From the NCBI GenBank assembly GCA_964581115.1, contig CAZOMY010000003.1:67520-131519 (forward strand): a stretch of DNA of 64,000 nt, given 5' to 3'. How positions within the stretch are numbered: position 1 is the first letter of the stretch; each line of letters begins with the position of its first letter. This stretch comes from 2-02-FULL-55-14 sp964581115 (lineage in GTDB: Bacteria; Bacteroidota; Ignavibacteria; UBA10030). The notes beneath the pieces are model-generated. The model had not been told where the DNA came from and did no database searches. It was given only the letters and a program-made list of their open reading frames with translations. Below are positions 59,280 to 64,000 of this stretch, piece after piece. The position numbers and the translations under genes were made by a program.

Positions 59280-60200
59280 ATGAGAGCACAGCCACGATTC
59301 GAAGGCGTCTATTCCGTTCTGCCGACGCCGTTCACCGCCGCGGATGAGGTCGATACGGCGGGACTCCGAAAGATCATCGACCTCTTCGTCGCCGCCGGCG
59401 TCAATGGATTCACGGCGTTGGGCGTCCTGGGAGAGGTGACGAGACTGACGGACCGCGAACGTCAGACGGTGCTCGAGACGGTCATCGATCATGTGGCCGG
59501 ACGGGTTCCAGTTGTTGTCGGCACGACGGCGGAGGGATTCCGAACCTGCGTCGAGTTCTCGAGAGCCGCGAAGGAGGCCGGGGCTTCGGCCGTGATGATC
59601 AGCCCGCCCCGCCTTCCGAAGCTGAACTCCGACGCGGTTGTCGCGCATTTTGGGGGCGTGGCGAACGCCGTCGACGTGCCGATCGTTCTGCAGGATTTCC
59701 CGCCGATCTCGGGGTTTGCGATGGAGGCTTCGCTGCTCCTCCGCATTGCGCGCGAGGTTCCATCGGTGGCTTGTATCAAGCTCGAGGACGCTCCGACGCC
59801 GGCGAAAGTGACGCGCCTTCGCGCCGAGGCCGGCGATCATCCGGTCAGGATCCTGGGAGGATTGGGTGGGGTCTATCTGCTCGAAGAGCTGATCGCGGGG
59901 GCCGACGGTGCTATGACGGGATTCGCGTATCCGGAGATCCTCGTCGCCGTTGTCAAGGCATACCGGTCGGGCGATCATCGGAAGGCGGCAGAGATCTTCT
60001 ACCGGTTCGTGCCGTTGATGCGGTTTGAATTCCAGGAGGGCGTTGGGATGGCCATCCGGAAGGAGGTGCTGCGTCGTCGTGGGGCGATCGAGAATGCGCG
60101 GGTGCGGCCTCCGGCCCCGCAGGCCGACCCGGTGACTCAACGGATGCTCGATACACTGCTCGCGTACTATCACGGCAAGGAGGATGCGCCATGGATCTGA
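59280..60200 (+). CDS. Dihydrodipicolinate synthase family aldolase with altered catalytic triad
   Basis: A 306-residue (beta/alpha)8 class I aldolase. The Schiff-base Lys167 in VACIKLED is in place, but the DHDPS triad is not: GTTGE reads GVLGE (residues 48-52), and the PYYNKP motif reads PPRLPK (109-114), so both Thr and the Tyr are missing. True DapA function is therefore unlikely although the fold is certain; other members act as aldolases or hydratase-aldolases on 2-oxo acids. The ATG at 59280 is chosen because family similarity begins there. It overlaps the SDR gene by 10 bp and is followed by proline dehydrogenase, suggesting one catabolic unit. Confidence 0.85.
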   Translation: MRAQPRFEGVYSVLPTPFTAADEVDTAGLRKIIDLFVAAGVNGFTALGVLGEVTRLTDRERQTVLETVIDHVAGRVPVVVGTTAEGFRTCVEFSRAAKEAGASAVMISPPRLPKLNSDAVVAHFGGVANAVDVPIVLQDFPPISGFAMEASLLLRIAREVPSVACIKLEDAPTPAKVTRLRAEAGDHPVRILGGLGGVYLLEELIAGADGAMTGFAYPEILVAVVKAYRSGDHRKAAEIFYRFVPLMRFEFQEGVGMAIRKEVLRRRGAIENARVRPPAPQADPVTQRMLDTLLAYYHGKEDAPWI

Positions 60201-60982
60201 AGCTCACGGGAACGGTGGCCATGGTCGCCGGGGCGAGCCGCGGGATGGGCTATGCCGTCGCGCGATTGTTGGCGGCGGAGGGAGCGCGCGTTTCGTTGGC
60301 GGCACGTAACGAAGCGGCGCTGAGGGCGGCCGGCGACCGGATCGCGAAAGAAACCGGTGCTGACGTGCTGACGCACCCCGCCGATCTTCATCTGGCAGGC
60401 GCCATTGACCACTGGGCCGCCGCGACGGTCGAGCGGTTCGGCGGTGTGGACCGGCTGTTCGCCAACACGGGCGGGCCCGCGTCGGGCAACGCGCTGTCGT
60501 TCGATGACAACGCGTGGAAGGATGCGCACGAGTTGCTGGTGTTGAGCTCGATCCGGATGGCACGGGCTGTCGTTCCATCGATGAAGGCTCGCGGCGGAGG
60601 AAGCATTCTGTTCAACACCTCGACTTCGATCCGCGAGCCCATCACCAACCTGGCGCTGTCGAACGTCGAGCGTCCGGCCGTGGCGGCATTGTCGAAAACG
60701 CTTGCGTTCGAGTTGGCCCCGTTCAAGATCCGCGTCAATGTGATCCTACCGGGACGCATCGACACCGACCGCGTGCGGGAGCTCGACGCAATCCGCGCGG
60801 GAAAAGAGGGCATCTCGCCGGAAGAGCAGAAAGCGCGGACGCAAAAGACGATCGCGCTGGGGCGCTACGGCTCGGTCGAAGAGTTCGCGCATGCAGCGGT
60901 CTTTCTGCTCTCGGACGCCTCTTCGTACATCACTGGAGCTTCGTTGCTGGTCGACGGCGGATTGGTCAAAGGGGTTGCCTAA
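60191..60982 (+). CDS. SDR-family oxidoreductase lacking the YxxxK motif
   Basis: A 263-residue classical-length short-chain dehydrogenase. The NAD(P) motif GASRGMGYAVA (14-24) and ANTGG (91-95, the NNAG equivalent) are present. The catalytic YxxxK is not: the aligned segment reads SNVER (157-161), so Tyr and Lys are replaced by Ser and Arg. An LSNxxR version is shared by a recognisable subgroup of FabG-annotated SDRs, so this is a family trait and not a recent mutation. It overlaps the DHDPS-family gene by 10 bp; the substrate may be a product of that enzyme. Confidence 0.85.
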   Translation: MDLKLTGTVAMVAGASRGMGYAVARLLAAEGARVSLAARNEAALRAAGDRIAKETGADVLTHPADLHLAGAIDHWAAATVERFGGVDRLFANTGGPASGNALSFDDNAWKDAHELLVLSSIRMARAVVPSMKARGGGSILFNTSTSIREPITNLALSNVERPAVAALSKTLAFELAPFKIRVNVILPGRIDTDRVRELDAIRAGKEGISPEEQKARTQKTIALGRYGSVEEFAHAAVFLLSDASSYITGASLLVDGGLVKGVA

Positions 60983-60994
60983 GGTACTCGAGCC

Positions 60995-61921
60995 ATGGGA
61001 ATGATGCGCAACGCCTTGCTGTGGGCTTCGCAAAGCCCGGAACTGCGCCGCACGCTGCCTCGCTACCGGTTCGTTCGCAAAGCCGTGCGCCGGTTCATGC
61101 CGGGGGAGGACCTCGAGTCGGCACTTCGCGCTGCCGAAGAGCTCCGAACGGTCGGGATAACCTGCACCTTTACCCGGCTTGGGGAAAACGTTACAACGAA
61201 GGAAGAGGCGAACGCCGTCCGCGACCACTATCTGATGGTTGCCGAGCAGGTGAAGCAGCGGGGCCTCGATACACACATCTCGACCAAGCTGACACAACTC
61301 GGCCTGGATATCGACCCCGACATGGCGTATCGCGGTATGCGGTCGATCACGGAGAAGGCGGCCCGACTGGGCAACTTCACGTGGATCGACATGGAGCAGT
61401 CGTCGTATGTCGACGTGACGCTCGACGTCTTTCGGCGGATCCATCGCGAGTTGCCGAACATCGGAATCTGCCTCCAGTCGTATCTGCGTCGGACACCGAA
61501 GGACTTGGATGCGTTGATCGAGGCGGGGGCCTCGGTGAGAATGGTGAAAGGAGCGTACAAGGAACCCGCCGATGTGGCATTCCCGAACAAGACCGAGGTC
61601 GACGAGGCGTTCTTCAATCTTTGTGCCGACTATCTGAAGCGGGTTGACACGGATCGTGCGTTGCTTCACTTCGGGACGCACGATCTCAACCTGATCAGGA
61701 GGATCATCGCTGAAGGTTGGCGATTGGGACTGGGAAGCAAGGCCCTTGAGTTCACGATGCTCTACGGCATTCAAACCGGGGAGCAACGCCGCCTGGCATC
61801 GGAAGGACATCGCATGCGTGTGCTCGTAGCATATGGCGAGTACTGGTTCCCGTGGTACATGCGCCGTCTCGCCGAGCGGCCGGCGAATGTGTGGTTCGTC
61901 CTTAGGAACCTGTTGCCGTGA
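60995..61921 (+). CDS. Stand-alone proline dehydrogenase
   Basis: FAD-dependent oxidation of proline to pyrroline-5-carboxylate. The 308-residue barrel shows the PRODH blocks TRLGENVTTKEEA, LQSYLRRTPKDLD, VRMVKGAYKEP (FAD/proline contact), LHFGTHD and the C-terminal RVLVAYGEYWFPWYMRRLAERPANV, where the Arg pair binds the proline carboxylate. It is monofunctional, as in Deinococcus/Thermus and many Bacteroidota; the P5C dehydrogenase gene is not in the window. It follows the SDR gene by 12 bp. It converges with the aldo/keto reductase, 111 bp away. Confidence 0.93.
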   Translation: MGMMRNALLWASQSPELRRTLPRYRFVRKAVRRFMPGEDLESALRAAEELRTVGITCTFTRLGENVTTKEEANAVRDHYLMVAEQVKQRGLDTHISTKLTQLGLDIDPDMAYRGMRSITEKAARLGNFTWIDMEQSSYVDVTLDVFRRIHRELPNIGICLQSYLRRTPKDLDALIEAGASVRMVKGAYKEPADVAFPNKTEVDEAFFNLCADYLKRVDTDRALLHFGTHDLNLIRRIIAEGWRLGLGSKALEFTMLYGIQTGEQRRLASEGHRMRVLVAYGEYWFPWYMRRLAERPANVWFVLRNLLP

Positions 61922-62032
61922 ACCCCGGGACGTCGGCCAGGTCGATCGTGTCTGCGCGACGGGAACCAGCCGGTTTCGGCGCCCTGGCGGTGTGCGGCAC
62001 CCTCACCTCCTGCGCGACACGGCACCCCTTCG

Positions 62033-63010
62033 TCACGGAAGAGCCCGGCCTCTCCCGGCCGTGAAGAGCCGATACCACTCCTCCCGCGTCAGTTCGATCC
62101 CCATCCCGTTCACCGCGTCCGCGATGCGTTGTGGCTTGGTCGTCCCGAGCACGGGCTGGATCCGTGCTGGATGCCTCAGCAACCAGGCGACCTGAATGGC
62201 ATCGGGAGTGGTGTTCCGGGCCCGAGCGATCTCGTGGACGATGTGCGAGACGGCCCGTGTGCGATCGTCGGCGTCGTGCGGCGGCGACGTGATGCGTCCC
62301 TTGGCGACCGGCGAGTATGCCTGAATGCTGACATGATGCTGCCGGCAATGGTCCAACGTACCATCGCCGCGGTACGAGTTCCGTTGCAGGCTGTCGACCG
62401 TCACGCCCTCGTCGATCACGTCGCTATGCAGCAGGTTGATCTCCAGTTGATTCGCAATGAGCGGCATCCCGAGCGAGCGTTGCAGCAACGCCATCTGACC
62501 CGCGTTATGATTGCTGACGCCGAAGTGGCGGACGAGCTTCTGCGAGCGGAGCTCATCGAACGCCCGCGCAATTTCCTCGGGTTCGATGAGCGGGTCGGGG
62601 CGATGGAGGAGCAGGATGTCGAGGCGATCGGTCTGCAGTCGCTTGAGGATCTGATCGACGGACCGAAGGATGTGGTCACGACTCAGGTCATACCGGTGCG
62701 GAGCGCCGGGTGGCTCATCGGGCCGCCGAATGCCGCACTTCGATTGGAGGACGACGTCGTCGCGCCGGAGCCCGAGCTCCGACCATGCAAGGCCGAACAG
62801 CTGTTCGGACTTGCCCCGACAGTAGATATCCGCATGGTCGAAGGTATTCACGCCGGCGTCGAGCGCCGCGCGGATGCAGGCAAGCCCGCGGTCGATCGCT
62901 TCACGGGAGAGCGGCTCGTCGGTCCAGGAGCCGCCGATCTGCATGCACCCGTAGATGACGGGCGAGACCTCGAGGTCCGCATCGATCACTCGGAGTCGCC
63001 GAACGGTCAC
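62033..63010 (-). CDS. Aldo/keto reductase
   Basis: A 325-residue (beta/alpha)8 NADPH-dependent oxidoreductase of the YdhF-like group. The tetrad is visible: Asp and Tyr in NTFDHADIYCRGKSE, Lys in VVLQSKCGIR and His in DILLLHRPDPL; the coenzyme blocks VRHFGVSNHN and VLGTTKPQRI follow. Substrate unknown, usually a carbonyl compound. It overlaps the small lipoprotein gene by 4 bp and is driven from that gene's promoter (63406-63434). The 111-bp gap to proline dehydrogenase contains no gene and no convincing terminator. Confidence 0.93.
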   Translation of the reverse strand: MTVRRLRVIDADLEVSPVIYGCMQIGGSWTDEPLSREAIDRGLACIRAALDAGVNTFDHADIYCRGKSEQLFGLAWSELGLRRDDVVLQSKCGIRRPDEPPGAPHRYDLSRDHILRSVDQILKRLQTDRLDILLLHRPDPLIEPEEIARAFDELRSQKLVRHFGVSNHNAGQMALLQRSLGMPLIANQLEINLLHSDVIDEGVTVDSLQRNSYRGDGTLDHCRQHHVSIQAYSPVAKGRITSPPHDADDRTRAVSHIVHEIARARNTTPDAIQVAWLLRHPARIQPVLGTTKPQRIADAVNGMGIELTREEWYRLFTAGRGRALP

Positions 63011-63381
63011 TGGCTCGACTCCTTGTAGGAAATGATCTGATCATTGCGAATCAGGACCAGGACGAGCATCCGTTGCCGAACGGTCCGTCGTCCTTCGGTC
63101 GCCGGCCGTGTGAAGTTGACCTCCACTTCATAGCCGAACTTCGGTCCGCCGCTCTCGAGAGCTCCGGGCAGGTGGTAGCCCTTCACCGGCTTACCATACT
63201 GGATGTCGCGGATGCCGGCCTGTTGATAATCGCCATAGGTATCTTTGAGCCACTCCCTCAAGATCTCGACGTGGTTGGTCGGAGGGTTGCCATAGTCGGC
63301 GGCGGCCAGTTCTTCGGCCGAAGGCCTCGATGAGGAGCAGCTCAGGAATAGCAAGGAGATAAGCAGGAGAGAATGTCGCAT
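63007..63381 (-). CDS. Small lipoprotein of unknown function
   Basis: 124 residues, starting at the ATG at 63381. The N-terminus MRHSLLLISLLFLSC is a lipoprotein signal with lipobox LFLSC, Cys15, and a Ser-rich linker follows. The mature domain contains LREWLKDTYGDYQQAGIRDIQYGKPVKGY and a run of strands (YEVEVNFTRP, RQRMLVLVLIRNDQIISY). I recognise no family. An upstream in-frame ATG at 63495 would fall in front of its own promoter, so 63381 is used. It is translationally coupled to the aldo/keto reductase gene (4-bp overlap). Confidence 0.65.
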   Translation of the reverse strand: MRHSLLLISLLFLSCSSSRPSAEELAAADYGNPPTNHVEILREWLKDTYGDYQQAGIRDIQYGKPVKGYHLPGALESGGPKFGYEVEVNFTRPATEGRRTVRQRMLVLVLIRNDQIISYKESSQ

Positions 63382-63405
63382 AGATTCCTCGTTGAATGAC
63401 GGTGC

Positions 63406-63434
63406 AATGTAGCCGATGGTTGCGGAGGTGTCAA
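63406..63434 (-). promoter_or_regulatory. Sigma70-type promoter (best in window)
   Basis: On the minus strand TTGACA (63434-63429), 17-bp spacer, TACATT (63411-63406): a perfect -35 and 5/6 -10. Leader of about 18 nt to the ATG at 63381. Confidence 0.7.
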
Positions 63435-63472
63435 ACGAAGTTGAGCAGTCGTTGTCAAGAGTGGGAGGGGGG

Positions 63473-63916
63473 ATGAAAATGTCTGCTACAGGCAATTTTG
63501 TCAGAATCTATCTTCATTTCAATTTTTCGACGAAGAATCGACTTCCGATTATCGATCAGGAAGCCGAGCGTATCATCGGCCAGGTCGCGTTGACGAAGGC
63601 GGGGGAACTTGGCTGCTTCGTCGTTGCAGTCAATGGGACCGAAGATCATCTGCATCTTCTTGCCAGTATTCCCGCGACGCTCAGCGCCTCCGATTTCGCG
63701 AGGCATGTCAAGGGCGCTTCGGCGTACGCCATCAACAAGGCCCGTCCTTCAACTTCGGCACGATTCGAGTGGCAGCGAGGTTTCGCTGTGCTGTCTGTCT
63801 CTCCGGAGGCTGTGAAGCGCATCAAAACGTACATCGAATGCCAGAAAGTGCATCATGCACAGAAACTCCTGATTGAGGACCTTGAAGTGGATGGTGAATC
63901 CCGAGAAGAAGCCTGA
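63473..63916 (+). CDS. REP-associated tyrosine (IS200-like Y1) transposase
   Basis: A 147-residue HUH endonuclease. The HUH metal motif is EDHLHLL, the catalytic tyrosine is in KTYIECQKVHH (the YxxxQxxHH motif of IS200/RAYT proteins), and VKGASAYAINK is the helix between. I choose the ATG at 63473 after GGGAGGGGGG; a frame extends to 63416. Y1 transposases cut single-stranded DNA next to hairpins, and a perfect hairpin is found 24 bp downstream of the stop, so this may be an IS200-type element or a domesticated REP-processing enzyme. The right end may lie beyond the window. Confidence 0.88.
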   Translation: MKMSATGNFVRIYLHFNFSTKNRLPIIDQEAERIIGQVALTKAGELGCFVVAVNGTEDHLHLLASIPATLSASDFARHVKGASAYAINKARPSTSARFEWQRGFAVLSVSPEAVKRIKTYIECQKVHHAQKLLIEDLEVDGESREEA

Positions 63917-63940
63917 GACGGCATAATCATTGGGAGCGTT

Positions 63941-63962
63941 GCCCCGGAATGAATTCCGGGGC
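63941..63962 (+). repeat. Perfect inverted repeat next to the Y1 transposase
   Basis: GCCCCGGAA (63941-63949), loop TGAA, TTCCGGGGC (63954-63962). A 9-bp GC-rich hairpin with a GNRA-like loop, of the size recognised by IS200/RAYT transposases; it could also help terminate the transcript. Confidence 0.5.
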
Positions 63963-63973
63963 ATGTAATGACA

Positions 63974-63994
63974 AAACCCTTCGGGTTTCTTCTT
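63974..63994 (+). terminator. Short hairpin with T-rich tail
   Basis: AAACCC (63974-63979), loop TTC, GGGTTT (63983-63988), then CTTCTTT. A compact intrinsic-type terminator 57 bp after the transposase stop. Confidence 0.45.
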
Positions 63995-64000
63995 TGTCTG

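Noticed and set aside
59280..60200. dapA (4-hydroxy-tetrahydrodipicolinate synthase)
   Set aside because: The active-site Thr pair and Tyr are missing despite the conserved Lys; only a family-level name is justified.

Overview
The window is a GC-rich, densely coded stretch of bacterial chromosome: about 57 protein genes, one tRNA, and many start/stop overlaps of the ATGA type. Outer-membrane features (FadL-type barrel, lipoproteins, heptosyltransferase-like glycosyltransferase) show a diderm. The readable promoters follow a sigma70 pattern, TTGnnn-N17-TAnnnT (best case TTGACA-N17-TACATT at 63406-63434), not the -33/-7 type of classical Bacteroidia. With the gene content this suggests a member of the Bacteroidota/Chlorobiota assemblage (Ignavibacteria or Kapabacteria-like). 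That placement is inference from general family knowledge, not a search.

Layout. 1-12768 (+): recN (cut by the window edge), cysS, an amidohydrolase, three envelope proteins, a penicillin-acylase-family hydrolase, a class III-type sirtuin and pyruvate kinase. 12772-27905 (-): a small cytochrome c and a CxxCH outer-membrane protein, a DEDDh exonuclease, fructose-1,6-bisphosphatase, a heterodimeric ABC exporter, serS, a nickel/cobalt-type permease, an RmlD-like reductase, dapD, a PfkB kinase, a HisA-like barrel with altered catalytic residues, and a VWA/MoxR-type AAA+ pair. 28014-31521: GT9 glycosyltransferase, small lipoprotein, tRNA-Arg(UCU), an opposing MacB-type permease, and a small PstS-like secreted protein.

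31589-57424 (+) is a 26-kb sensory island. It starts with a five-PAS histidine kinase and a one-domain receiver, then a receiver-PAS-kinase coupled to a LuxR-type response regulator. A 574-bp non-coding region follows, then a chemosensory cluster: MCP, cheW, secreted protein, MCP, HEAT protein, cheR, two cheY, two cheZ-like genes, cheA, a SpoIIAA-like protein, cheB, a receiver, a hybrid kinase, a HerA-type ATPase and a TerB-like/receiver fusion. It closes at a clear terminator (57473-57494). No flagellar, pilus or gliding genes are in view, so the output is unknown.

The most striking unexplained signal is a 14-bp palindrome, consensus TAGGAAnnTTCCTA with TCAGAA/TTCTGA half-site variants, resembling the enterobacterial RcsB/RcsAB box. 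It occurs at the heads of three transcription units in the island. In front of the chemosensory cluster it forms three pairs, 20 bp within a pair and exactly 73 bp between pairs, plus a fourth pair nearer the gene. The spacers are not conserved. I infer an operator array for the LuxR-type regulator encoded 11 bp upstream, so one two-component pair would control the whole island.

57568-64000: galT, a methyltransferase, a DHDPS-family enzyme and an SDR that both lack the usual catalytic residues, stand-alone proline dehydrogenase, an aldo/keto reductase with a small lipoprotein, and a REP-associated (IS200-like) Y1 transposase beside a perfect hairpin at the window edge.
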